Position numbers and translations under genes: made by a program
Shown here: positions 31,485-39,653 of the stretch, piece after piece
Layout of the letters: every line of letters begins with the position of its first letter
How positions within the stretch are numbered: the stretch's first letter is position 1
From: Clostridium sp. AF27-2AA
Lineage (GTDB): Bacteria; Bacillota; Clostridia; Lachnospirales; Lachnospiraceae
Assembly (NCBI RefSeq): GCF_003478505.1
Contig: NZ_QUFI01000001.1
Coordinates: 88,397 to 152,396 of the forward strand
Reading direction: 5' to 3'
DNA: 64,000 nucleotides
Notes under the pieces: model-generated
What the model saw: only the letters and a program-made list of their open reading frames with translations
What the model was told of the DNA's origin: nothing
Databases searched by the model: none

Positions 31485-33333
31485 GGTTCTTTCCGGGCTT
31501 AGTTGACTTTATTGCAACGAATTAATATAATATAACCATCGGAGGATGGTTATGGATTTTATTGTCAAAGATCTGGATAGCAATTATAGATTAGATGCAT
31601 TTCGTAATAAAGCAGATAAAATTATTTTTGAAATATCAAGTGCAATATCAACGGCTAATTGTCCTTATTGTGGAAAAGAATCTAAAAGAATTCATTCTAG
31701 ATATCAAAGAGAAGTACAGGATCTTCCCATACAAGGAAAGAAGGTTGTTTTACTTGTTTTAACAAGAAAGTTCTTTTGTGATAATAATACGTGTTGCAAA
31801 CAGACATTTTCTGAACGGCATCCATTTGTTGATGCAAATGGAAAGAGAACCAAACGTTTAGAAAAAAATATTTTATTTACCTCGAGCCAGCTGAGTTCAA
31901 TCAATGCTTCAAAAGTCTTGAAAAATAGTAATGTCGATATATCTAAAAGCAGTATCTGCGTTCTGCTTAAAAAAAATGCCATCGATTGTTGATAACTTGT
32001 CCGTGAGAAAAGTTTGTGTGGATGACTTTGCAATTAGAAAAAGATTTTCTTACGGAACGGTAATGGTTGATTTAGAGACGCATAGAATAATTGATTTGAT
32101 TCCGACAAGAAATACAGAGGAAGTAAGAGCATGGCTTGCTACATACCCAAATATTGAAGTGATTTCAAGAGATGGTGCTCAGATTTATGCTAATGCTTCT
32201 GAAAAATCCCATCCCGGTATAGTGCAGGTAAGTGACAGATTTCACATGATAAAAGGCCTCACGGAGGCAATGACAAAATATATAATCAGAGAGTTTCCGG
32301 CTCGACTTGAAATACCAGCAGTCAGTACAAATAGCGAAGAACATGTGAAACTTATTAATCAACGGAATCATGTTGACAGAGTTCGATTTGCACAAACAAA
32401 GAAAGCTGAAGGGATGACGGTAAATGAAATTGCATTGCTATTACATTCTTCTGTAAAGACAATTCAAAAGTATTTGAAACTCGATACAGATAAAATCGAG
32501 GATAAAGTTATTGCGAGGGAGGCTAATCACCGGCTTGCATTACAACAAAAACAAGAAGAGGTAAATACCGCAAGAAAAATGGCTTGCGATGGTATTCCTA
32601 TTGAGCAAATTGCTAAAGAGATGCATCATACATTTAAAACGATTCAAAACTATTTGAATCCCAGTTACTCTGTAGAAAACAAGCATTACCATGCACGTAT
32701 TCCAGGAAAGTTGGCACCCTATGAAGCTGAAGTCATTAAGTTGCGGTGCGAAGGCATGACATACCCCTGTATACACAAAATAATCAGCGAAAAAGGGTAT
32801 GAGGGATCAGTTGCTTCTTTAAGAATGTTTATTCAAAAAGAAAGAATTCGTTGCGTGTCTTCTCAAAAAGAAGAAGCTTGTTCTGATTACCAGCCGAAGG
32901 AATACGTACAACGCCGATCACTAACGCAATTAATATATAAAGGGTTGGACGATGTGAAAACAATCAGTCAAGAACAGTATGAACAAGTTTTAAAATTATA
33001 CCCAATGATTGCCGATCTTTATGTGACCATAAAGGAATTTTATGAAATTATATATTCAAAGCATGAAGAAAAGCTTGACGCATGGCTTGTTAAACTGGAA
33101 AAATTTAATATTCCTGAGTTGCAAACATATGTGAATGGTATAAGACAAGATATTGTTGCTGTAAAAAATGGAATTGCCATGCAATATAATAATGGTTTGG
33201 CAGAGGGAAGCGTTAATAAACTCAAAGTAATAAAACGTATTATGTATGGCAGAAATAGTTTTGAATTATTGAAAGCAAAGGTACTACTTCATGAGCAATT
33301 TTGCTGTGAAATCAACTAAGTGTGGAAAAAACC
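31485..33333 (+). mobile_element. ISL3-family insertion sequence
   Basis: 1849 bp with imperfect terminal inverted repeats: left GGTTCTTTCCGGGCTTAGTT, right (reverse complement) GGTTTTTTCCACACTTAGTT. An exact 8-bp duplication GCTCCATA flanks it. It carries one transposase gene split by a frameshift. The intact duplication shows that insertion is recent compared with the scrambling of the IS66 host. Confidence 0.93.
31546..33319 (+). pseudogene. ISL3 transposase, frameshifted at an A8 run
   Basis: Part 1 (31546-31992) encodes the N-terminal zinc-binding region CPYCGKESKRIHSRYQREVQ, then CDNNTCCKQTFSERHPF. At 31969-31976, a run of eight A, the frame changes; part 2 (to 33319) gives the DDE core with VDDFAIRKRFSYGTVMVDLE, VISRDGAQIYANA and the final NGLAEGSVNKLKVIKRIMYG. 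Seven A would restore a single reading frame of about 590 codons. The frameshift may be a mutation, a sequencing slip, or a site of transcriptional slippage that limits transposition. Confidence 0.85.
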
Positions 33334-33341
33334 GCTCCATA
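33334..33341. repeat. Target-site duplication of ISL3 element, right
   Basis: GCTCCATA, identical to 31477-31484, directly after the right inverted repeat. Confidence 0.9.
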
Positions 33342-33357
33342 GCAAGTACCTTGCCAA

Positions 33358-33378
33358 CAAAAAGCCGCTTTCGCGGCT
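33358..33378 (-). terminator. Terminator after the minus-strand IS66 fragment
   Basis: On the minus strand AGCCGC-GAAA-GCGGCT is followed by five T; it lies about 25 bp past the stop at 33404. Confidence 0.8.
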
Positions 33379-33403
33379 TCGCTTAATTGTTCTTCTTTGG
33401 TTT

Positions 33404-33650
33404 TCAAATGTTCTCTGGTAGTTTTTCCGGCCACGGAAGCAGATCATCCAAGAAAGATCGGTCTGTATCATCCATGTGCTTTGGAATCTCTGTCAGAAGA
33501 TATTCAAAGTACTCGTATGGTTTTAAGTTATTCGCTTTTGCTGTTTCTGCGATGCTGTAAATAATCGCGGATGATTTTGCACCATTGATGGTGTCGATCA
33601 TCTGCCAGTTCTTACGGTTATGTTCTATAGAGCATAACCGTAAGAACTGG
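33404..33650 (-). pseudogene. IS66 TnpC C-terminal fragment, inverted
   Basis: The minus strand encodes CSIEHNRKNWQMIDTINGAK, SSAIIYSIAETAKANNLKPY and EYFEYLLTEIPKHM...LPWPEKLPENI, the usual end of IS66 transposases. Upstream of IEHNRKNW the frame runs across the palindrome into DNA of the opposite fragment, so the rest of the gene is lost. Confidence 0.85.
33603..33650. repeat. 48-bp near-perfect palindrome joining two IS66 fragments
   Basis: Arms of 19 bp (33603-33621 and 33632-33650, GCCAGTTCTTACGGTTATG and complement) are perfect; the 10-bp centre TTCTATAGAG has only one mismatched pair. Each arm encodes the conserved CSIEHNRKNW of TnpC, one per strand. It is the junction of the inverted and direct fragments. 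Confidence 0.9.
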
Positions 33651-33911
33651 CTCTTCTGTGATACTCCTAACGGAGCACAGGCCAGTGCCATTGTATACTC
33701 AATGGTAGAAATGGCAAAGGCGAATGGAGTAAATGTCTATCACTATCTTACCTATCTGCTTGAGAAAATGCCTACAGATAGGATGAGTGATGAGGAATTG
33801 GAACTTCTGGCACCATGGAATGAAAATGTCAAAGCGGAAATACAACGCCGTATAAATGATACAAATCAATCAGATGTGAATTGTCAAAGTGCTCCGGCTA
33901 CTGAAAAGTAG
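33632..33911 (+). pseudogene. IS66 TnpC C-terminal fragment, direct
   Basis: IEHNRKNWLFCDTPNGAQAS, AIVYSMVEMAKANGVNVYHY and LTYLLEKMPTDRMSDEELEL, the C-terminus of an IS66 transposase different in sequence from the inverted fragment. It ends before the right inverted repeat, at the normal distance. Confidence 0.85.
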
Positions 33912-33950
33912 CCGGGTAATTTTTACTATGGCTGAAATTTAAGCGCTTAC

Positions 33951-34282
33951 CGTTGTTCTTTTACATTGTGAGTGTAGAAGGGCAATCCTTTTACAGAATA
34001 ATTATCATAATCTGGATAAGCTATACTATATCAGGAGAAGATGAATTAGTAGATATGGATGAAGACGATATTGTTACATTCGATGAGAATACTTTTTAGG
34101 ATGTAGTACATCACAAATCAGAATGATCCGTGATGAGATTGCCTGCTATTGTTTTAATTATTTTCATTTGCCGAATTCTATATTGTAAATGTTGTAAAAA
34201 TGTTTGATTAACACTCATAATAGGGTACAATACAATTAGCTAAATAAAATACTGCACTGATGATGCGAGAAATGATGAAAAA
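33951..34282. other. Remnant stretch with a promoter
   Basis: No intact gene. An acidic C-terminus-like frame, SGEDELVDMDEDDIVTFDEN, ends at 34099 and looks like the tail of a lost gene. At 34204-34231 TTGATT, 16 bp and TACAAT form a promoter aimed at the AlbA-type fragment that follows. Confidence 0.45.
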
Positions 34283-34830
34283 ATGGCAAGGGATACATTG
34301 TTTTCCGTTGAATCAAAAAATGTTGAATACAAAATCACTTTACCAGATAAAAGCGAAAAGTACATGAAAACTATTGTAGCTTTTGCTAATACTCAGGGTG
34401 GAAAGCTGATTGTAGGTATAGATGATAAAACACACGAGATTGTTGGCGTGGAAAATGAGATATTATTTCAGGTAATGGATGGAATTGCCAATTTTAATGC
34501 TGCGAAAGAATATGGACTTTTAGAACCAAAATTTCAAGAATTCAATAACATATTTCGGGTAGAATTGTTCCGTGATTCTTTACCGATGACCTTAGAAAAC
34601 AAAAACATCGGAGAAGCATCGGAGAAGCATCGGAGAAGCATCGGAGAAACATCGGAGAAACATCGGAGAAACAAGAGACAGTTGATTTTAACAGTACGCA
34701 GCTGGAAATATTAAATTGCTTATGGAGAACAATCGGTTATCAGCGGTAAAATTAGCAGAAAAGATTGGCGTTGCTAGTCGAAATATAGAAAACAATATTA
34801 AGAAATTAAAAGAATTTGACCTTTACCTTT
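34283..34830 (+). pseudogene. AlbA_2/HATPase protein, internally deleted and frameshifted
   Basis: Starts with the AlbA_2/Schlafen domain (VEYKITLPDKSEKYMKTIVA, FANTQGGKLIVGIDD). After EILFQVMDGIANFN it jumps to the end of the HATPase part (AAKEYGLLEPKFQEFNNIFR), so about 250 codons are missing. A repeat ATCGGAGAAG/ATCGGAGAAA (x6, 34607-34668) encodes a variable linker. The winged helix that follows needs two further frame changes (TQLEILNCL, then MENNRLSAVKLAEKIGVASR). Clearly dead. Confidence 0.8.
34607..34668 (+). repeat. Tandem 11-bp repeat in the AlbA-type gene linker
   Basis: ATCGGAGAAGC / ATCGGAGAAAC repeats about six times in a row. A unit of 11 bp is not a multiple of three, so each gain or loss of a unit shifts the reading frame of the C-terminal winged helix. 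Confidence 0.75.
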
Positions 34831-34873
34831 CCTCTTTGCGATTGTTAAAATGTAAGCACAAAGAAAGTATACT

Positions 34874-34899
34874 CCTTCGCCGCAAGGCGGAGGATTTTT
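34874..34899 (+). terminator. Terminator upstream of the type III toxin relic
   Basis: CCTTCGCC-GCAA-GGCGGAGG followed by ATTTTT. In type III toxin-antitoxin loci a terminator of this kind separates the RNA antitoxin repeats from the toxin gene. Only one possible repeat-like stretch (34850-34868) remains before it. Confidence 0.8.
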
Positions 34900-34918
34900 C
34901 TGTAATGAGGACAGGCAA

Positions 34919-35277
34919 ATGAAGAAAACGGGATTTTATATTATCAAAGATAAATTCTTTGAAGATATACCAGATCCGTATCTCAAAGAAAATAAGGCAG
35001 GAAACAGACCGCATTATTATTGTTTTAAAGATGCGAGTATCGGGATATACTGGATGACAGCCGGGAGAGTGCATTTCTGATACAGGATATGTTTCCGATT
35101 ACAGAGGAATACATAGAACGAGAATATACAATCGCTGGAAATCATCTGATGCTGACGAGTGAGCACACCGCCAGAGAGATCGAGCAGAAAGCAAGAAAAG
35201 TTATGGGGATGTTGAAGCGTGGTGTCAAGTTCACGCCAATGCAGCCGGATGTCATGACAATATTGGAGAAACAATAT
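34919..35277 (+). pseudogene. Type III toxin (CptN/ToxN-like), internally deleted
   Basis: The first 44 codons read MKKTGFYIIKDKFFEDIPDP, YLKENKAGNRPHYYCF and GIYWM, the start of CptN-like endoribonuclease toxins. At about 35053 the frame breaks; another frame gives the matching C-terminus DSRESAFLIQDMFPITEEYI, then GNHLMLTSEHTAREIEQKAR and FTPMQPDVMTI. About 35-40 middle residues, with catalytic parts, are missing. The C-terminal frame runs without a stop into rarD. CptIN systems are best known from Eubacterium rectale, in line with a Lachnospiraceae host. The name comes from recalled family features. Confidence 0.65.
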
Positions 35278-36156
35278 ATGGATACTACAAAAAGAAAAGG
35301 AACGATCAGTGTTACAATTACATACATCTGCTGGGGATTACTCACCGTATTTTGGAATCTTCTTGCAGAGGTAAATTCCGCTTATGTACTGGCCCAGAGA
35401 GTGGTCTGGTCCATGATTTTTATGTTTGGACATCTGACCGTGACCGGGCGGATGGGAGATATCAGAAAGATCTTTCATGATAAAAAGATAGTGTTCTGCT
35501 GCATGGTCAGTGGTGTGCTGGTGTGTATTAACTGGGGCGTATATATTTTCGCCATCAATTCGGGACATGTGCTGGATGCCAGCCTGGGATATTTTCTGGA
35601 GCCGATTTTTGTCACAGGCATCGGCGTGTTTTTCTTTCATGAAAGGATGAGCCGGTTAGAGCAGATGACGGCACTGTTTTCCCTGATTGGAGTGGGGTAT
35701 CTGATTGGTGTGTACCGGATGGTTCCGGTTATGGCTATGGTGATCGGGTTGAGCTTTGCTTTTTACGGAGCTGTGAAAAAGAGTGTGCATTTAGATGCAG
35801 GACTTTCCCTGTTTGCGGAAACGTTGTTTGTGACGCCGATCGCGCTTCTTTTCTGTATTTACAGCGAAATGAATGGTCATGGAAGCCTGGGAGTCTTTCA
35901 TGGAATGCAGTTTCTGCTTTTTCCAATAGCAGGAGTGATTACTTCTGTGCCGCTTTTGTTATTTAACAGGGGTGTCCGCATGATTCCTTATTATTTAACG
36001 GGGATTTTGATGTATGTGAATCCTACGATTCAGTTTCTTATGGGACTCTTTTATTTCCATGAATCGCTGGAGGTTCACCGCCTGATCGCGTTTTGCTTTA
36101 TCTGGGTGGGCGTCGGATTTACGGTATGGCATAATGTAAAAGAAATGAAGAAATAA
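35278..36156 (+). CDS. rarD: RarD-type EamA transporter
   Basis: 292 residues from ATG 35278, which has GGAGA 8 bp upstream; the longer open frame (from 35089) adds the toxin tail and is an artefact of the junction. Ten membrane segments are expected; the first is TYICWGLLTVFWNLLAEV and the motif YVLAQRVVWSMIFM is characteristic of RarD proteins of the drug/metabolite transporter superfamily. The substrate is unknown. It is the first chromosomal gene after the accessory region, so its native promoter has probably been replaced or lost. Confidence 0.85.
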   Translation: MDTTKRKGTISVTITYICWGLLTVFWNLLAEVNSAYVLAQRVVWSMIFMFGHLTVTGRMGDIRKIFHDKKIVFCCMVSGVLVCINWGVYIFAINSGHVLDASLGYFLEPIFVTGIGVFFFHERMSRLEQMTALFSLIGVGYLIGVYRMVPVMAMVIGLSFAFYGAVKKSVHLDAGLSLFAETLFVTPIALLFCIYSEMNGHGSLGVFHGMQFLLFPIAGVITSVPLLLFNRGVRMIPYYLTGILMYVNPTIQFLMGLFYFHESLEVHRLIAFCFIWVGVGFTVWHNVKEMKK

Positions 36157-36176
36157 GATAAAACGGGAGATATGTT

Positions 36177-36674
36177 ATGAACGAAAATTACAATCCATTA
36201 GACAAAGAATTAAACAGCCTGGTACAGGTTATTGCCCGTCTTCGCGCGGAGGACGGATGCCCCTGGGACCGGGAGCAGACCCATGGTTCCCTGAAAGCAG
36301 CCTGTGTGGAGGAGGCTGCGGAGGTGGTTGGCGGCATCAACATTCTGGAGCAGACGGGAAATGCAGAGAACTTAAAAGAAGAGCTGGGCGACCTGCTTTT
36401 GCAGGTGGTCATGCATGCGCAGATTGCAAAGGAAGAAGGCTTATTTACGCTGGAGGATGTCATGCGTGGAATCACGGATAAAATGATTCGCCGGCACCCG
36501 CATGTGTTTGGTACCACAGCGGTTTCCGGCTCGGATGAAGTTCTGGTGAACTGGGCTGAAATCAAGAAACAGGAAAAAGAGGGAAAAGAGTGGATGGAAA
36601 GCTATTTGCCCGGCGCGTTTGATGAGGCAGAAGAACTGATCGGAGCGGTAAGAAAACGAAAAGGGTTTCAGTAA
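36177..36674 (+). CDS. mazG: MazG nucleotide pyrophosphohydrolase
   Basis: 165 residues with one MazG domain: RLRAEDGCPWDREQTHGSLK, EEAAEV and EELGDLLLQVVMHAQIAKEE, where the Glu/Asp residues bind magnesium. The enzyme hydrolyses nucleoside triphosphates to monophosphates and cleans damaged nucleotides. It follows rarD after 20 bp and may share its transcript. Its stop abuts the stop of the convergent flavodoxin gene without any terminator between. Confidence 0.9.
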   Translation: MNENYNPLDKELNSLVQVIARLRAEDGCPWDREQTHGSLKAACVEEAAEVVGGINILEQTGNAENLKEELGDLLLQVVMHAQIAKEEGLFTLEDVMRGITDKMIRRHPHVFGTTAVSGSDEVLVNWAEIKKQEKEGKEWMESYLPGAFDEAEELIGAVRKRKGFQ

Positions 36675-37391
36675 TTATAGTGCTTTTTTGTTTTTCCAGG
36701 GCCACCCTGTGTTGTAGCCATGCTCCTGCCAGTAAGCATCATCGACTGTGCTCATTTTCTTGTGCTTATGCAGAAAACGATAGAGGGTGAACTCGCACCA
36801 TACTTTCGGCGACGGAGTCAGGTGTCTGGCACAGTGCCGGACATTCCGGGCGGTACGTGTTACCTTACGTTGAATGGATTTCCGGAAAGATTCCGGCAGA
36901 TCATTCCAGGTGTAATCCCATACGCTTTGGGAAATACAGTGGGTTCTCGCAAATCCTAGGTTTTCTGTACTGTCTTTGATATCGCGGACGGTGGAACGCA
37001 TACCGCCGCCTGCAGCTGTGTTAATGATGACTGCCTGCTTTTTCATGAAGGAAAGATCAGGGCGGTGAACCATCCAGCGGTATGCGAGGTGGTCAAGCAG
37101 GGATTTCATCTGTCCAGGAACATGATATACATAAGTGGGCGCACAGAACAGAATCAGCCCGGACTGTTCGATAGCCTTAAGGATGGGCGCCATGGCGGCA
37201 GCACCTCCGCAGGCCTGCTCTTTTCCAAGGATGCAGGCGCGGCATCCGGTACAGATGTGAGGCATGTCATCCGGGAGAAAGAAGGAAAAACAGGTTCCAT
37301 CTTCCAGGAGTTCTTTGATGAGCATCTGTGCGATCTGGTAAGTGCTTGATCTGATTTTTCGGCCGGAAGCGTAAATTACCGTGATATTCAT
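36675..37391 (-). CDS. Flavodoxin-fold FMN reductase-like protein
   Basis: 238 residues. The N-terminus is an NADPH-dependent FMN reductase/flavodoxin-like fold: MNITVIYASGRKIRSSTYQI with the phosphate loop, CTGCRACILGKEQAC in the redox loop, and FCAPTYVYHVPGQMKSLLDH, the usual iron-sulfur flavoprotein signature. The C-terminal 70 residues are basic and end in TVDDAYWQEHGYNTGWPWKN. It probably binds FMN and moves electrons in the cytoplasm; the partner is unknown. Confidence 0.75.
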   Translation of the reverse strand: MNITVIYASGRKIRSSTYQIAQMLIKELLEDGTCFSFFLPDDMPHICTGCRACILGKEQACGGAAAMAPILKAIEQSGLILFCAPTYVYHVPGQMKSLLDHLAYRWMVHRPDLSFMKKQAVIINTAAGGGMRSTVRDIKDSTENLGFARTHCISQSVWDYTWNDLPESFRKSIQRKVTRTARNVRHCARHLTPSPKVWCEFTLYRFLHKHKKMSTVDDAYWQEHGYNTGWPWKNKKAL

Positions 37392-37533
37392 AGGCAGCTC
37401 CTCTAAAAGCAGATATAGATTCCGGGGCAGGAAATGCAGTGCCCCGGTACCTGTATTATAATAATGGAATGGCCGTCTGTCGAGAAAAATGTCTGAATTA
37501 CGCCATTCTTACGCTTTTCTAAAAATTATATAC

Positions 37534-37562
37534 TTGACATTTCTCAGTTCCATTGCTATCAT
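37534..37562 (+). promoter_or_regulatory. Promoter of the T-box operon
   Basis: TTGACA, 17 bp, TATCAT, ending about 7 bp before the T-box transcript would start. Confidence 0.8.
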
Positions 37563-37568
37563 TGCTTT

Positions 37569-37850
37569 AAACCATTGAAGAGGAAGTTGTACCATATAAG
37601 CAGTCTCACAGAGAGTCCGGGGTGGTGGAATCCGGGCAGAGTGTCATGGTAAGTGGGCCTCAGAGGGCAAGGTGAAAAAGAATGGTCAGGAAAACAGACC
37701 AGACTTTAGTAGCTACGACGCAACGGTCAGCGTTAACGGACCAGGAATGTAATGGCATTCTGCAAAGAGTGGGTGCTTGGCACCAAACAAGGTGGTACCG
37801 CAGGTATATAACAGCCTGTCCTTGAACGTAGTTCAGGGGCGGGCTTTTTT
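37569..37850 (+). promoter_or_regulatory. T-box riboswitch, specifier aligns as UGG (Trp)
   Basis: Stem I features AGAGAGTCCGG...TGGTGGAATCCGG and the T-box motif AAGGTGGTACCGC at 37789-37801 are present. A terminator (GCCTGTCCTTGAAC/GTTCAGGGGCGGGC plus T6, 37814-37850) follows. Aligning the specifier side with the pheS (UUC then CCACGGGAG) and thrS (ACC then GGCTCGGAG) leaders places TGG at 37654-37656 before GCCTCAGAG, so tryptophan. The T-box UGGU would pair with A73, while bacterial tRNA-Trp usually has G73 (a G-U pair), which is a caveat. Uncharged tRNA should allow read-through into the operon. Confidence 0.85.
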
Positions 37851-37886
37851 GTTGCATAGGGAACAAGAGAAAGGAAGGAAAAAGGT

Positions 37887-39266
37887 ATGAGTGAGGAGAG
37901 AAAACTTCAGTTTCGGGGCGGAATCGGGATGTCGCTGATTCCAGTGGCAATTTATGTGTTCTTCTGTATGGTGCTTTTTATTGGATTTAAGGCGTTCAAT
38001 ATGGAGGCGCTTGCAGTAGGCGGTTTTCTGGCACTTCTGATCGGCGGCGTTTTTTGTAGCAGCTACAGTGATTTCTGGGAGAGTGCCATCAAGGGTATTT
38101 CCTCAATCACATCCGTATCGGTTGTTGTGATTTTGTTACTGGTCGGCATGTTCAGCGCGCTGATTAAACTGTGTGGTCTTTCTGGTGGTTTTGTGTGGAT
38201 CGCGAATGCGGTTGGCATGAAGGGCGGCATCTTTGTTGCATTTACGTTTATTGCCACCTGCATTGTTTCTACGGCGACCGGTTCCTCGATCGGAACTATG
38301 TTTATCGCGTTTCCAATCTTTTATCCGGCGGGCATTATGCTGGGCGCGAATGAGATGATGATGGCAGGCTGTATTGTGTCTGGCGCAATTTTCGGTGATA
38401 ATCTGGCTCCGATATCAGATACGACCATTGCTTCCGCATCGACTCAGCAGTTTAAAAACGGAAAGCCGGCAGACATCGGCGGTGTTGTTTCCAGCCGTAT
38501 TAAATATTCCGCAGTGGCGGGCCTGATCACGATTGTGATCTTTGCGGTCTTCGGCGGCATGGGCGGTGTATATGAGGGCGGTTCCATTGACGCGGCAGCC
38601 AATCCGGTTTCTCTGGTGATGCTGATCCCGGTTGTTCTGATGCTAACTATTTCAACAAAAACGAGAAATATTTACGAAGGTATTTTAGTGGGTCTGGTAA
38701 CGGGTACCGTGGTTGGTCTGGCTGCAGGACTTTTCACTCCGGCCCAGGTGTTTTCTAATGACGCGGCAAACAATGCGGCAGTAGGATTTTTGATTGACGG
38801 CATTAACAATATTTTACCGACCTGCGCGCTGGTCATTTCCGTGTTTGGCATCATGGGTGTTCTGAGTGATGCGGGTATGCTGAATCTGATTGCCGAGAAG
38901 ATTCTGGACAGCCGGATGGCTGGCACCACCCAGGGAGCAGAGCTGGTCTGCATGATGGGCATCGCGTTTACGACGATTCTCTTAGGCGGTGTGACCAGTG
39001 CTTCCATTCTGACGTTTGGACCTATTTTAAATAAGATCGGAGCGGCAAGAAATATTCATCCATACCGCAGGGCAAATCTGTTAGATGGTACGGCCAACAG
39101 TCTCCCGGCCATCATTCCGTTTATGAGTGTGTTTGTATTTATCGGATCTGCCCTGACCGGACTTTCTCCTGTTGTTGTAGCAGGCGGAACTATTTATGGC
39201 TTTGTATTATTTGCTGTATTTTTGGGGGCAGTACTGACTGGCTGGGGATGTCAGAAAGAAGAATAA
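37887..39266 (+). CDS. NhaC-family transporter under T-box control
   Basis: 459 residues with about 11-12 membrane segments. NhaC-superfamily signatures are STATGSSIGTMFIAFPIFYP and GAIFGDNLAPISDTTIASAS. Some NhaC-like proteins exchange sodium for protons; others controlled by amino-acid riboswitches (for example MetT and TyrT types) take up amino acids. The T-box ahead, with a Trp-like specifier, points to aromatic amino-acid transport here. It is the first gene of a run with spacings of 15-18 bp. No direct evidence of substrate is visible in the protein. Confidence 0.8.
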   Translation: MSEERKLQFRGGIGMSLIPVAIYVFFCMVLFIGFKAFNMEALAVGGFLALLIGGVFCSSYSDFWESAIKGISSITSVSVVVILLLVGMFSALIKLCGLSGGFVWIANAVGMKGGIFVAFTFIATCIVSTATGSSIGTMFIAFPIFYPAGIMLGANEMMMAGCIVSGAIFGDNLAPISDTTIASASTQQFKNGKPADIGGVVSSRIKYSAVAGLITIVIFAVFGGMGGVYEGGSIDAAANPVSLVMLIPVVLMLTISTKTRNIYEGILVGLVTGTVVGLAAGLFTPAQVFSNDAANNAAVGFLIDGINNILPTCALVISVFGIMGVLSDAGMLNLIAEKILDSRMAGTTQGAELVCMMGIAFTTILLGGVTSASILTFGPILNKIGAARNIHPYRRANLLDGTANSLPAIIPFMSVFVFIGSALTGLSPVVVAGGTIYGFVLFAVFLGAVLTGWGCQKEE

Positions 39267-39281
39267 AAAGGAGCAGACAGA

Positions 39282-39635
39282 ATGGATGATACATTTACTT
39301 TATATGATTTAAAAGTGGAAGTGATAGCCACAGACCGGCCGATGGTGTGCAGCCACAAGGCGGGAGATTATTTTCTAGTACAGGGGGAAAATCTGGTGTT
39401 CCCGAAGGATACATCCTTTTCCATGTATTCCTTAAGTGCCCTTCTTCCGGTGCTTCCGGCAAAGCAGCGGCCACTGGATCCCAATGACTGGATGCTTTCG
39501 GATACGGAGATTGCCTGTCCGGATCCGAACTGTGGAGCCAGATTTAAAATCACAAGAGTGGGAAAACGGATTCAGAGTCATGGGCAGTGTACCGTGGTGC
39601 CGATCCGGAAACCGGAGAGAGAAAACGAAGTCTAA
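39282..39635 (+). CDS. TIGR04076-family protein
   Basis: 117 residues with DLKVEVIATDRPMVCSHKAG at the start, a middle WMLSDTEIACPDPNCGARFK with a Cys pair, and a beta-rich end. It fits TIGR04076, a small family of unknown function that often lies next to oxidoreductases. Encoded 15 bp after the transporter, with AAAAGGAG upstream. Confidence 0.7.
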   Translation: MDDTFTLYDLKVEVIATDRPMVCSHKAGDYFLVQGENLVFPKDTSFSMYSLSALLPVLPAKQRPLDPNDWMLSDTEIACPDPNCGARFKITRVGKRIQSHGQCTVVPIRKPERENEV

Positions 39636-39653
39636 GAAAAGAGGAAATCTATC

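Larger units (their letters stand above)
30819..33950 (+). mobile_element. Chimeric, disrupted IS66-family element
   Basis: The ends carry the inverted repeat GTAAGCGCTTAAATT (30819-30833) and AATTTAAGCGCTTAC (33936-33950). Inside are an IS66 tnpA fragment (+), an ISL3 element, a tnpC C-terminal piece (-) and another tnpC C-terminal piece (+). No tnpB or full tnpC remains. The 8 bp outside the ends (TTTAAATC and CGTTGTTC) do not match, so the two ends come from different insertions joined by rearrangement. Confidence 0.75.

Noticed and set aside
34607..34668. Possible type III antitoxin RNA repeats
   Set aside because: The repeats lie inside the AlbA-type reading frame and match the linker position of the related gene, and they are about 200 bp from the toxin terminator.
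35089..35277. Extended N-terminus of RarD
   Set aside because: The extra residues match the C-terminus of a type III toxin; ATG 35278 has its own ribosome site and begins a normal RarD protein.
1..35277. Prophage
   Set aside because: There are integrases and an NlpC/P60 protein but no capsid, portal, terminase or tail genes; the context is conjugative and mobilizable.
37569..37850. Valine (GUG) or other specifier for the transporter T-box
   Set aside because: The alignment with the UUC and ACC leaders in this window places UGG nine bases before the shared GAG; other readings need a shift. The UGGU/G73 mismatch keeps some doubt.
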